Source: a virus. From it: 64,000 bases of DNA. The notes beneath the pieces were generated by a model. That model saw only the letters and a program-made list of their open reading frames with translations, did not search any database and had not been told where the DNA came from. How positions within the stretch are numbered: the first letter of the stretch is position 1; the number at the start of each line of letters is the position of its first letter. Where the stretch lies: positions 1-64,000 of the IMG/VR virus record IMGVR_UViG_3300005253_000050; one strand, given 5' to 3'. Below, piece after piece: positions 30,144 through 38,115 of this stretch. The translations under genes and the position numbers were made by a program.

Positions 30144-32818
30144 TGGCCAAGGATAAGAAGAAGACCAAGCGGGTGAAGCTGGGCGAGGGAATGAGCAAGC
30201 TGCGGAAGGGCGGGGTGAACTCCTCGCCGCCGGATGGAGCGGAGCCACCTCCGCCGCCGCCAGCGCAGCGGCGCCCACTGACCCGGGTCGACCCAGACAC
30301 GGCCGCGGCCATCAGTGAGCTAGTCGACTACGTGGCAGCTCCGGATGACGACGACGCCCGCGACCGCCTCATCCCTGGCCAGCCCACGGCGCCGTTCACC
30401 ATCGAGACGCTGGTGGGCATCGGCGAGGAGATCGAGAACGGCGTCGAGTACGTGGATGACCCGGGGTCGTGCTGCGGCAACTGCGAGTTGAGCGCCCTAT
30501 CCCATGATGGCTGTTGGCGCGACCTCTGCGACGCAACAGAGTGCAAGGACTTTGAGCCAAAGCAGCAGGAAACCTGCGATTGTCGCGACGGCTCGCCGAC
30601 ACAGGACAGCGGGGAGTGGCCTCGTCCGACCGAAGCAGACCTGAAGACCATCGCAAGGCGGGCCTGTAAACGATATGGCCACCCCTCCAAGTTCAATTCC
30701 GCTGGGTTCTCGCAGGCGTTCTCGGAACACCTTGGGCTGGCAAAGAAGGGCTTTGACGGTGGCTGGGTTTGGGCGATGCTGGACGGGCGTCCGTGGGTCA
30801 AGGGCCTGCCTGGTGAGTGTCATTGGCAACTGGTCGACGCACCTCCCAGCGCACCGGAACGCCCGTCCACCATCACGTCAGAGGACGTCAAAGAGGGCTT
30901 GGCACAGGGTGTGAAGGGTGCCGAGTACATGCGGGCCGAGCGCGGGCTAGCACCTCCCAGCGCACCGCAGACAACGCCTGCCGTGAACGAGGAGGGGCCA
31001 GCCGAAGACCCGGAACCGGTATGCAGCTTGTGTGGACGCAAGGGGAATCTATCCATGATGGGCAGTAAGTGGGTGTGCCTCTCGGCTGCGGTATGCGGTA
31101 CGGAGACGACACGGCTGCGCTGCAAGCCCGCCCCGCCCGTAGACGACAGCGGGACGGGGGAGAATTGCGAGGATTGCGGGTCCACAACAGGGCAGCACTT
31201 CACGCTCCATTGCAAGCCCACCCCGCCCGCGGTCGATCCCGTCGCGAAGGTCGACTACGTCCAGGTCGTCGATGTCTGCCCGGACTGCTCGGGGACTCTC
31301 GGCTGGTCGGACGATTTCCAGTATTGGTTGTGTGCCGACTGCCCCCGCAAGGGCACCCGTGAGGATCTTCATCCCACCAGCTGGATCACCTACTCCAAGC
31401 CCGTCCCTGGGGAGGAGGCGACCACCACCACCACGACGGTGGCCGACCTCAAGCCGTGCTGCCGAGCCCACCTTGAGGAGCAGGTCATGGACGCGGCCTT
31501 CTTCGCGCCGCTGAAGAAACAGACGCCGGCCCACGTCCGGGTGGGGGAGCTAAGGGAAGAAGTGGTGAAACTGAACATCATGCTCGAGCGCGGTGAGCGC
31601 ATCGAGGCGCAGTGCGCTGAGTTGGCTGCAAAGCTCACGGCAGCCAACGCGCAGACCGAGGCATCCAAGGCCGAGGTGGTCGGGGCGAGAGATAAATTAG
31701 CCCATGCGGAGGCCCTGCTGTATGCGGAGTCGGCGGGGCGGAACCGAGCCATCGACCAGGCTGATCAGCTCCGCACGTACGGCGCTGGCCAGCACGCCAA
31801 GGTGGACGAGCTGAAAGACCGTCTTCGCCTGGAGTACAATCGAGCCAACAGGCACTGGGACAAACAGTGCAAGGTGGAGCAGCAGGCCCGCCGCGCATCC
31901 GTGACGCTCGGCGCAGAGGTCCTCCGGTGGAAGAACAACACCGACACGGAGAGAGGGCGGCGGGTCGACGTCGAACATAGGGTCGAAACCGCCATCCAGT
32001 TCCTCATCAAGCAGATTGGAATTGTCGGCGGCGCGGAGGGAGTGGAGGCCGTCGCAGGCCGAGCGGCCATCGCGCTCAGTGCCAGGCAGCAACGAATCGG
32101 GGAGCTTCAGGACCAGGTGAACCGGCTGACCAATGATGTTGGAGCAATCCTCGACGAACGTACGGCGGACCTAGATGTGCAGATCGTGCGCATGACCCAG
32201 GCCCACGAGGAGGTTATCTCGGAACTCGGTGTCTCCCAGCAGGAAGTCGCAGACCTCCAGGGCTTGCTTGCGAACCACAACGAAGAGCGGGAGGGTCAAC
32301 TGGCTCTCGTTGAATCGCTTATGAGGCAACTCGATCGGTCGGTCCTTCGATCGGAGTGGACCTGTCCCCAGTGTGAGCAACCGTGCACGTGGGAGGATGA
32401 CCGCTGGCTCTGCAGCTCGGAGATGTGCGGGGCAAGCGGGACGCGGCCGAAGGACGACGAGGAGCAGCCAGTGTTCCACGGGAAGGGTTCGATCCCCTGC
32501 TCCAAGTGTGGGGCAACCTCTGCCGAGGCGACCCTGAGAAGCATCGGAAGGGTATGGTCCTGCTCGGACGAGAAGGCATGCATGGGGAGGTGGACGAGGA
32601 AGGACCAGCGTCCACCCGACATCCTCGACTGCTTCATGGCGAAGGGTGGCACCCCTGCATCCAGCGCCCGAGATTATCTCGTTGCCGTCCTCGAATCAGT
32701 CCGAGACATCGACGACGACGGCGCAGCGGAGTTCCTCGTCAAGGCCGTGACCAAGCTCGAGGAGCGGGTGGTCGAGCTGGAGAAGTATCGGACGGCTAAA
32801 AGAGGAGAACGACCATGA
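30143..32818 (+). CDS. Multi-zinc-ribbon and coiled-coil protein, 891 aa
   Basis: Residues 1-80 are basic then Pro/Asp-rich. A cysteine cluster at 110-147 (CCGNC, CWRDLCDATEC), two ribbons at 294-327, one at 342-357, another at 379-400 (CPDCSGTLG..CADC) and two more near 741-762 and 786-813 flank a long helical, heptad-rich region at about 465-735. Internal 18-bp repeats at 30839 and 30950 encode PPSAP twice. No enzymatic motif is visible; a scaffold or multi-partner zinc protein is the best description. It is the second largest protein of the window and has no family I know. Confidence 0.7.
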   Translation: MAKDKKKTKRVKLGEGMSKLRKGGVNSSPPDGAEPPPPPPAQRRPLTRVDPDTAAAISELVDYVAAPDDDDARDRLIPGQPTAPFTIETLVGIGEEIENGVEYVDDPGSCCGNCELSALSHDGCWRDLCDATECKDFEPKQQETCDCRDGSPTQDSGEWPRPTEADLKTIARRACKRYGHPSKFNSAGFSQAFSEHLGLAKKGFDGGWVWAMLDGRPWVKGLPGECHWQLVDAPPSAPERPSTITSEDVKEGLAQGVKGAEYMRAERGLAPPSAPQTTPAVNEEGPAEDPEPVCSLCGRKGNLSMMGSKWVCLSAAVCGTETTRLRCKPAPPVDDSGTGENCEDCGSTTGQHFTLHCKPTPPAVDPVAKVDYVQVVDVCPDCSGTLGWSDDFQYWLCADCPRKGTREDLHPTSWITYSKPVPGEEATTTTTTVADLKPCCRAHLEEQVMDAAFFAPLKKQTPAHVRVGELREEVVKLNIMLERGERIEAQCAELAAKLTAANAQTEASKAEVVGARDKLAHAEALLYAESAGRNRAIDQADQLRTYGAGQHAKVDELKDRLRLEYNRANRHWDKQCKVEQQARRASVTLGAEVLRWKNNTDTERGRRVDVEHRVETAIQFLIKQIGIVGGAEGVEAVAGRAAIALSARQQRIGELQDQVNRLTNDVGAILDERTADLDVQIVRMTQAHEEVISELGVSQQEVADLQGLLANHNEEREGQLALVESLMRQLDRSVLRSEWTCPQCEQPCTWEDDRWLCSSEMCGASGTRPKDDEEQPVFHGKGSIPCSKCGATSAEATLRSIGRVWSCSDEKACMGRWTRKDQRPPDILDCFMAKGGTPASSARDYLVAVLESVRDIDDDGAAEFLVKAVTKLEERVVELEKYRTAKRGERP

Positions 32819-33333
32819 GTAGAAAGCACGACCTGCTCAAGCAGTTTGAGAGGGCCCTCCATGAAATCGACCCGTCCGCCAGGGTCATGGTGATGGAGGT
32901 GCTGCCGGGCTGGAATCTGGACGACAAGGAGAAGTCCGAGCCCGTCCACTTCAACCCGACCCAGTTGCAGCGCGTCAACGATTTCCTCGGGCCGAAGTAT
33001 GGAGTCGTGGAGACGTCCGAGACCCATCTCGCCAACCTGGCACAACGCAGCACGTCGCCGGGTAAGCTCACCCTCGCCACGATTCCGGTGTGTCCGGTGT
33101 GCGTGGTGGAGCTGGATGAAAACCAGGCATCATCCACCTGCCCGAAGTGCGGCGAGAGGCTGTCGAGCGGAGCAGGGGAGTTCGGCCACGCCTACGACTC
33201 CTCCAGCATCACGGGAGTGGCCGACGCACTGAAGGCGGCCGCCGAGCCAGACCACGGCAACTGCGGCGACTGGGTTAGAGTCAGCCGGTTCTGGTTGCGT
33301 AGACTCGCCGACAATCTGAAAGGGAAGCCATGA
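32815..33333 (+). CDS. Zinc-ribbon protein, 172 aa
   Basis: AGAGGAGAACGACC precedes the ATG. The C-terminal half has ATIPVCPVCVVELDE and TCPKCGERLS, then a helical tail. This half resembles the gene at 33737 (SKLTRATVPMCGKC ... helical tail ending RLEGK), so the two are paralogs. The N-terminal 80 residues are unique. Confidence 0.65.
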   Translation: MSRKHDLLKQFERALHEIDPSARVMVMEVLPGWNLDDKEKSEPVHFNPTQLQRVNDFLGPKYGVVETSETHLANLAQRSTSPGKLTLATIPVCPVCVVELDENQASSTCPKCGERLSSGAGEFGHAYDSSSITGVADALKAAAEPDHGNCGDWVRVSRFWLRRLADNLKGKP

Positions 33334-33740
33334 ACGACTCACCCGCCACCCACACCGGCACCATGACCTGGCCCCTGGATTCGATGAACGGCCCAGAGGG
33401 CGAGCGCCTAATCCAGCTGCGTGAGTGCGAGTACGGTTGGATGGGCGACGGCTTCCGATGGAAGGCGGACGGCAGCGCTCCGCGGGCGCTCGTCACCGAC
33501 GGCAAGTGGATCGAAACCTACTTTGGGCTGAGAGTGAATTCTATCCGACCCCGACCGGTTGAAGAGCTGAGGGAGTTTTATCAGAGGGCGGTGGACCACT
33601 CGGCAACGCAACTGGGGCAACTAGGCCAGGAGCAGGCCTCGCTCAACCGGGTGCTCGCCATCGTCCACAAGGAGCAGGTCTTGGCCCTCGCTGCGCTGGG
33701 AGCATTTGACGAGGAGCACGGCACAGGAGGAGAAACATGA
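33330..33740 (+). CDS. Hypothetical protein, 136 aa
   Basis: ATGA overlap with previous gene. N-terminal half contains CEYGWMGDGFRWKADG and LRVNSIRP; C-terminal half is helical. Lies between two zinc-ribbon paralogs. Unrecognised. Confidence 0.6.
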   Translation: MNDSPATHTGTMTWPLDSMNGPEGERLIQLRECEYGWMGDGFRWKADGSAPRALVTDGKWIETYFGLRVNSIRPRPVEELREFYQRAVDHSATQLGQLGQEQASLNRVLAIVHKEQVLALAALGAFDEEHGTGGET

Positions 33741-34045
33741 GCAAGCTCACGCGGGCAACGGTGCCGATGTGTGGTAAGTGCGAAGGCGAAATGATCGAAA
33801 ACGTCGCCAAACGAGGCTCGTTTGTATATCGGTGCCTAGTCTGTGGAGATAACACCTATGGCCCTCGTTACTGGGGCTACTACCCGGTCGACGTCGCGGG
33901 AGTGGTGACCGACCTCAGATTCATCGCGAAATCGTGGCGGGAGATGGGGCAGGAGGACACGGCAGACCACTACGACGGCATGGCCGACCGGCTTGAAGGC
34001 AAGGATGCGGAGGCAAACCATGAACGACCTCAGCCAACTTCGTAA
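33737..34045 (+). CDS. Zinc-ribbon protein, paralog of 32815 gene, 102 aa
   Basis: AGGAGGAGAAAC precedes the ATG. MCGKCEGEM and RCLVCGDNTYG form the zinc site; the helix VTDLRFIAKSWREMGQED matches the tail of the 32815 product. Unknown role. Confidence 0.65.
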   Translation: MSKLTRATVPMCGKCEGEMIENVAKRGSFVYRCLVCGDNTYGPRYWGYYPVDVAGVVTDLRFIAKSWREMGQEDTADHYDGMADRLEGKDAEANHERPQPTS

Positions 34046-34391
34046 AGTCGCGCCGCGGATACTAGGCCCGGACTGGGAGGAGATTATCCCGTGTCCCACC
34101 GTCGGCGCCATGGCCTGGAGCTGTGCGAACGGGCTGGTCGTTATCGCCTCGGTTGGAATCGAGTCCGACGGGCACAGCTGGTTCCATGTGAGCACGTCCA
34201 GAGCGGGTAGGCTCCCCAATTGGAGGGACCTCCAGTATGTGAAGGACACCTTCATCGGCCGCGACCGAAAAGCTATCCAAATCCTACCGGCGTCGGCCGA
34301 GCACGTAAATCTCCACCCGTTCTGCCTCCACCTCTGGTGTTGCTTGGACGGGGACGTGCTGCCGGACTTCCGGGTGGACGGGGATATTTAG
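34020..34391 (+). CDS. Phage protein of the HVS..LPNW..YVKDTFIG type, 123 aa
   Basis: Overlaps the previous gene by 26 bases, with a GGAGGC ribosome site. The block FHVSTSRAGRLPNWRDLQYV, KDTFIGRDRKAIQILP and VNLHPFCLHLWCCLDG is a pattern I associate with a conserved phage family (annotated DUF7694 in recent releases, from memory). A small soluble alpha/beta protein; function unknown. Confidence 0.65.
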   Translation: MNDLSQLRKVAPRILGPDWEEIIPCPTVGAMAWSCANGLVVIASVGIESDGHSWFHVSTSRAGRLPNWRDLQYVKDTFIGRDRKAIQILPASAEHVNLHPFCLHLWCCLDGDVLPDFRVDGDI

Positions 34392-34393
34392 CG

Positions 34394-34726
34394 ATGGCGA
34401 AGATGAGTAGCAAGAACGTCCCACCAACGAACTACGAGCCCCGCCCAATTTGTTGTGAGCGGCACTGCGACGGGCGACAACTCGAGCCCGACTCCTGGGA
34501 GGTGGTGAAAAACTCGGTGGCGGACGCAGTCCTCCAGGTTAACCTCGCCGAGCCGAAGTCTGGTTATAAGGTCCGGGCCTACGCTCCTTTTCCAGTGCCT
34601 GTCTGGGTCTGCACGAAGTGCGGGAGAGTTGAGAAACCCACCGATGCGTTGGCCTGGGCCGCCGCTTTTGTCGCCCAAGGCGGCCGGAGCCCACGCCCTG
34701 GTCACTCCCACCAGGAGGACAAATGA
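34394..34726 (+). CDS. Hypothetical zinc-binding-like protein, 110 aa
   Basis: CCERHCDGRQ and VCTKCGRVEK give two cysteine pairs. Starts two bases after the previous stop. Unrecognised. Confidence 0.55.
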   Translation: MAKMSSKNVPPTNYEPRPICCERHCDGRQLEPDSWEVVKNSVADAVLQVNLAEPKSGYKVRAYAPFPVPVWVCTKCGRVEKPTDALAWAAAFVAQGGRSPRPGHSHQEDK

Positions 34727-35061
34727 CCATCCTCGTCGAAACAACCCCAGCCGAACGTGAATCTTGGGCCGCACTCGATTCGGTCCCAGATGAAGATGGG
34801 CTGCAGCGACTAATCAGCGATGCAGCTCGAGCTGCGGAGTTCGAGGGTGTTATGAATCGGGTGCGGGGCTTGTTAGATAACGCTGGGAATGAGTCCCTCG
34901 TCGGGCGCCGCAGTTCCACAGCCCGCCAGTGTTCCAGGTGCGGGGCATCCGGGGCCGGTTCACAGTTTGTGTGGAGCAGGTACCCGGACGAGCCACACTT
35001 CGCCTGGCACTGCGAGGACGAGAGCGGCTGTGCAGGCCGGGCCAAGAAGGAGACGGGATGA
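34723..35061 (+). CDS. Hypothetical protein, 112 aa
   Basis: Helical N-terminus (ERESWAALDSVPDEDGLQRL), then CSRCGASG..HCEDESGCAG, a zinc-ribbon-like end. AGGAGGACAA precedes the ATG. Confidence 0.6.
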   Translation: MTILVETTPAERESWAALDSVPDEDGLQRLISDAARAAEFEGVMNRVRGLLDNAGNESLVGRRSSTARQCSRCGASGAGSQFVWSRYPDEPHFAWHCEDESGCAGRAKKETG

Positions 35062-35357
35062 GTGCGCGGAGTTACTTCAGGGGCCACCCGATCATCCGTC
35101 TCTTCGGGCGCTGGGTCTATGAGGACAACGGTGCCTCTTTGCCGGCTGATGGCGGAGACACCCGCCCGTGTGCTCGGTGTGGCCAGCAGACGCCCCTCGG
35201 CGAGGGTGAGGTGGATCCATGCCTTGGGGCCCTCCCTGGAGTAGATAACGCTTGCTGTGGGCATGGCGTGCCCAGTGAGGCTTACATCCGCTTCACGAAC
35301 GGAGTGGTCGTCAGGGGCTTCACCGTGGAGTACGGGGAAGCGACGGAGCCAGAATGA
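35058..35357 (+). CDS. CCGHG-motif phage protein, 99 aa
   Basis: CARCGQQTP leads to DPCLGALPGVDNACCGHG and RFTNGVVVRGFTV. The GVDNACCGHG-then-NGVVxRG arrangement is typical of a small phage protein family; an A/S-C-C-G-H-G loop also occurs in the product at 503. Function unknown, possibly metal binding. Confidence 0.7.
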   Translation: MSARSYFRGHPIIRLFGRWVYEDNGASLPADGGDTRPCARCGQQTPLGEGEVDPCLGALPGVDNACCGHGVPSEAYIRFTNGVVVRGFTVEYGEATEPE

Positions 35358-36916
35358 TTCTCCAGGGCGACTCCACCTCCCTCCCACTCGCAGACTCATC
35401 TGTGGACGCCGTCGTAACTGACCCGCCGTACGGTCTAGAGTTCATGGGAAAGGACTGGGACCGAGCGGTGCCACCCGTCGCCATCTGGAAAGAAGTCCTC
35501 CGCGTCATGAAGCCAGGCGCCTTCGCCGCCATCCTATGCTCGCCCCGCCAGGACCTACAGTCCCGGATGATAGTGAATTTCGAAGGCGCGGGCTTTTGTA
35601 CCGGGTTCACCTCAATCATGTGGACCTACGCAACAGGCTTTCCGAAGGCTGGAAATTTGTCCAAGCTCGCAGACCGACGTCGGAGAGACGATGTAAGGCC
35701 AGTCTGTAGATTCCTGCGTCGGCGAATCGAGGAACTCGGCGTGCACATCAAGACGATTGCGGCCGAGTTCGGGTTTCATCCCCGCATGGTTGAGCACTGG
35801 GCAGCAAGAGACACCGACAGCCAGCCAACGGTGCCCACCTGGGACCAGTGGCTGCAGCTCAAGGGACTACTCGGGTTCGGGGACAAGATGGACGACGAGG
35901 TCGCACGGCTGAACCACCGCAAGGGCACCCTCGGTGACGCGTGGCACGAGAGAGAGGTGATAGGTGAGCGTGCACCAACGGGCCCTTCTTGGTTCGCCGA
36001 GAATGACCAGCGGATCACCGCCCCATCCACCCCCGAAGCTAGGGAGCTCGAAGGCGCCTACGCCGGCTTTCAGCCCAAGCCCGCGTTTGAACCCGTGCTG
36101 ATCGTCATGAAGCCGCTTACAGAAAAGACCTATCTCGATCAAGCGCTGGCCAATGGCAAGGGTTGTTCTTGGCTCGACGACGCGCGGATCCCGACTGATA
36201 CACTCGCAAGCGGCGGCAAGCCGACGGCAACCAATAATCCATGCTTCGCGAGCAAGGGCAACAATCCATGCACGACACGCGCTGCGCCGCACGACGCCGG
36301 CCGCTTCCCCGCCAACGTCCTATGCTGCGACGACGCGCTCAACGATGGGAGGGTGAGCGGTGGTGGGCAGCGTATTGTCGGCGGAACCAATCGCACTGTT
36401 ACAAAACACATTGGACAAATGAGCGAACAGCCACGGACTGACGCGGTGGTGAATATCGGCGACGCCGGCTCATACTCCCGGTACTTCGACCTGGATCAGT
36501 GGTGGGTAGACAGGATCGCGCGGCTGCCCGAATCGGTGCAGCGCGTGTTCCCGTGGCTCATTGTGCCGAAGCCTAGCAAGAGGGAGAAAAACGCGGGGCT
36601 GGAAGAGCAGGGGAATCATCACGTCTCGGTCAAGCCCGTCCGACTCATGTCTTACCTGGTCACGTTGTTTTCACGAGTGGGCGAGGTCGTGCTCGACCCG
36701 TTCGTTGGGAGCGGGTCCACAGGGGTGGCTGCTGAAATCATGGCCCGGCGGTTTGTTGGCGTAGAGCTCGACCATGAGTACGCCGAGCTGGCTGAGAGGC
36801 GTGAGCGCTTCGCAGCGGCAAGGGACTGCGGGACCATGGCGTTCGAGCTGCAGCCATTGGCGACGGCGGGAGCGCCGGACCCAAACCAGGGCGACTTGTT
36901 CGGGGAGGATAGCTGA
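35354..36916 (+). CDS. Beta-class DNA methyltransferase, 520 aa
   Basis: Motif IV DPPY at about residue 23 (VVTDPPYGLEFMGKDW) precedes the AdoMet motif I near the C-terminus (LDPFVGSGSTGVAAEIMARR), the beta-class order of N4-cytosine/N6-adenine enzymes. The central 120-230 region, with HTH-like IKTIAAEFGFHPRMVEHWAA, may read the target sequence. It is much larger than the split enzyme at 13491-14236 and no restriction endonuclease is next to it, so self-protection against host restriction is likely. Confidence 0.85.
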   Translation: MILQGDSTSLPLADSSVDAVVTDPPYGLEFMGKDWDRAVPPVAIWKEVLRVMKPGAFAAILCSPRQDLQSRMIVNFEGAGFCTGFTSIMWTYATGFPKAGNLSKLADRRRRDDVRPVCRFLRRRIEELGVHIKTIAAEFGFHPRMVEHWAARDTDSQPTVPTWDQWLQLKGLLGFGDKMDDEVARLNHRKGTLGDAWHEREVIGERAPTGPSWFAENDQRITAPSTPEARELEGAYAGFQPKPAFEPVLIVMKPLTEKTYLDQALANGKGCSWLDDARIPTDTLASGGKPTATNNPCFASKGNNPCTTRAAPHDAGRFPANVLCCDDALNDGRVSGGGQRIVGGTNRTVTKHIGQMSEQPRTDAVVNIGDAGSYSRYFDLDQWWVDRIARLPESVQRVFPWLIVPKPSKREKNAGLEEQGNHHVSVKPVRLMSYLVTLFSRVGEVVLDPFVGSGSTGVAAEIMARRFVGVELDHEYAELAERRERFAAARDCGTMAFELQPLATAGAPDPNQGDLFGEDS

Positions 36917-37041
36917 TGATTCCTTGGGGATTACAATTGAGCCGGGCGGAAACCCGAAGTATGTCCAGTCACTTGGAACCAATTGTAAAAGAATGTCAGA
37001 GATTGTGGCGAATTGTCGCCAATTGTAAAAACACTGGTTGA
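36916..37041 (+). CDS. Possible small protein, 41 aa
   Basis: TGATG junction with the methyltransferase; product MIPWGLQLSRAETRSMSS... is basic. The DNA carries a 12-bp direct repeat CCAATTGTAAAA (36979-36990 and 37019-37030) and GGCGA-ATTG-TCGCC, so the stretch may be regulatory rather than coding. Confidence 0.35.
   Translation: MIPWGLQLSRAETRSMSSHLEPIVKECQRLWRIVANCKNTG
36979..37030. repeat. 12-bp direct repeat with short palindrome
   Basis: CCAATTGTAAAA occurs at 36979-36990 and 37019-37030, with AATTGT also at 37011-37016 inside GGCGA-ATTG-TCGCC. The repeats are 40 bases apart centre to centre, about four helical turns, which suits cooperative protein binding. Confidence 0.45.
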
Positions 37042-37058
37042 ACCAGGGAAAAACTAGG

Positions 37059-37442
37059 ATGCTCTCGTACCTCATCGGCGCCGGCCAGAAGACCCACATC
37101 ATCGACGAAACCACCCGCGGTGGTGAACTCGGCCCAGGGACTACCCTGTGCGGCCGGCCGGTGCGCGGTGGGTCCGTCGAGGAGTCCGAGCGGATCCCGG
37201 GCTGCTCCATCTGCGCTCGGGTGCTCCGGAAGATGCAACGGGAGTTCGACGCCAGGTCCGAGCCCCTCAAGTCGGCCCCGATGCCGCTGGTGAACGACCG
37301 CGACTTCCTGTGCCCGATATGCCGGGAGCCGCTGAGGCTTGCTGCCAAGAGGCACTCATTCCCAACGCAGCGCGTCAACACCGTCCGGGTGACGATGATG
37401 CTCATCTGCAACAACGAGCCCGGGCACGGAGAAGAGCCATGA
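37059..37442 (+). CDS. Cys-rich protein, 127 aa
   Basis: ATG at 37059; a TTG at 37038 that overlaps the small upstream frame is an alternative start. CGRPV..CSICARVLRKM and FLCPICREPLRL give zinc-type sites, then VRVTMMLICNNEPGHGEEP. Unrecognised, probably metal binding. Confidence 0.6.
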   Translation: MLSYLIGAGQKTHIIDETTRGGELGPGTTLCGRPVRGGSVEESERIPGCSICARVLRKMQREFDARSEPLKSAPMPLVNDRDFLCPICREPLRLAAKRHSFPTQRVNTVRVTMMLICNNEPGHGEEP

Positions 37443-37750
37443 CGGATTTCGAGGCGCTCGGGACCAAGCTCGGGAGGCTGGTCACGAAGAAGCGGGCCGC
37501 GTACGGCAACAGCCATGAGAAGAGCGGTGAGGTGCTCGCCATCCTCTACCCCGGTGGTGTGCAGCCGGACCAGTACGGCGACATGCTCACGGTAGCCAGG
37601 GTGCTTGACAAGCTGTTCAGGGTGGCCACTGACCGGGGCGCCTATGGCGAGAGCCCGTGGAAGGATGTCGCTGGCTATGGCCTCCTTGGGTGGGCCGCTG
37701 CAGAACGCCGGGTCGTGAAGTGTGGTGATGGGGCCGGGAGCCAGCGGTGA
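37439..37750 (+). CDS. MazG-like/DUF1599-type nucleotide hydrolase-like protein, 103 aa
   Basis: The pattern TKLGRLVTKKRAAYGNSHEK, LAILYPGGVQPDQYGDML, VARVLDKLFRVATDRGAYGE and SPWKDVAGYGLLGWAAAE is a common phage family related to all-alpha NTP pyrophosphatases. It would adjust nucleotide pools or degrade a signalling nucleotide; that activity is inferred from the fold. Confidence 0.65.
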   Translation: MTDFEALGTKLGRLVTKKRAAYGNSHEKSGEVLAILYPGGVQPDQYGDMLTVARVLDKLFRVATDRGAYGESPWKDVAGYGLLGWAAAERRVVKCGDGAGSQR

Positions 37751-37855
37751 TGGGGGTAGGCTGCAAGAACTCGGTGACGGTGGCATCGGTGGTCGCAGAA
37801 ACCGCCCTCGTCGCTTACAGTGCGAATGACGGCGATCTAGCCAAAGGAGAAGGCA

Positions 37856-37903
37856 ATGGGCACGACACGAGACGAGATCGAGCGACCGAGGGGCCAAAGA
37901 TGA
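37856..37903 (+). CDS. Possible 15-codon leader peptide
   Basis: AAAGGAGAAGGCA is one of the strongest ribosome sites in the region but opens only MGTTRDEIERPRGQR-stop. Its stop overlaps a following ATG (ATGA). Downstream the DNA has CCTCTT/AAGAGG and two AAGATCTT palindromes (37948-37955, 38009-38016). This layout suggests translational control of the next frame. Confidence 0.4.
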   Translation: MGTTRDEIERPRGQR

Positions 37904-38115
37904 GTCGCTCGGAAGCCTCGCGGGCGCGCGCGCGGTTTGTTAATATCAAGATCTTCCTTCTCTCTTGCTCCCCTCTTACTCTTCTCAAGAGGCTTGTGAG
38001 GGATAAGAAAGATCTTACGTGCATGCGCGCAGGCCCGCATACGAGGGGCCACCTCTTTTTTCTCCTCCGCCTTCCCCTCTTGTCCGCCTCCGAGGTGATC
38101 CATGCCGGCTCCTAG
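37900..38115 (+). CDS. Possible small protein, 71 aa
   Basis: ATG overlaps the leader stop. Product MSRSEASRARARFVNIKIFL... is basic then hydrophobic, but the DNA is pyrimidine-rich and the frame may be non-coding. It overlaps the start of the 38102 gene. Confidence 0.25.
   Translation: MSRSEASRARARFVNIKIFLLSCSPLTLLKRLVRDKKDLTCMRAGPHTRGHLFFLLRLPLLSASEVIHAGS

Noticed and set aside
30839-30967. 18-bp direct repeat as a possible att or regulatory repeat
   Set aside because: Both copies are in the same reading frame and encode PPSAP linkers, so they are internal protein repeats.
32487-32505. T-arm-like GGGTTCGATCCCC suggesting a tRNA
   Set aside because: It lies in frame inside the large zinc protein (KGSIPCSKC) and has no acceptor or anticodon arms around it.
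35354-36916. Restriction-modification system
   Set aside because: No endonuclease gene is adjacent to either methyltransferase; an orphan protective methylase fits better.
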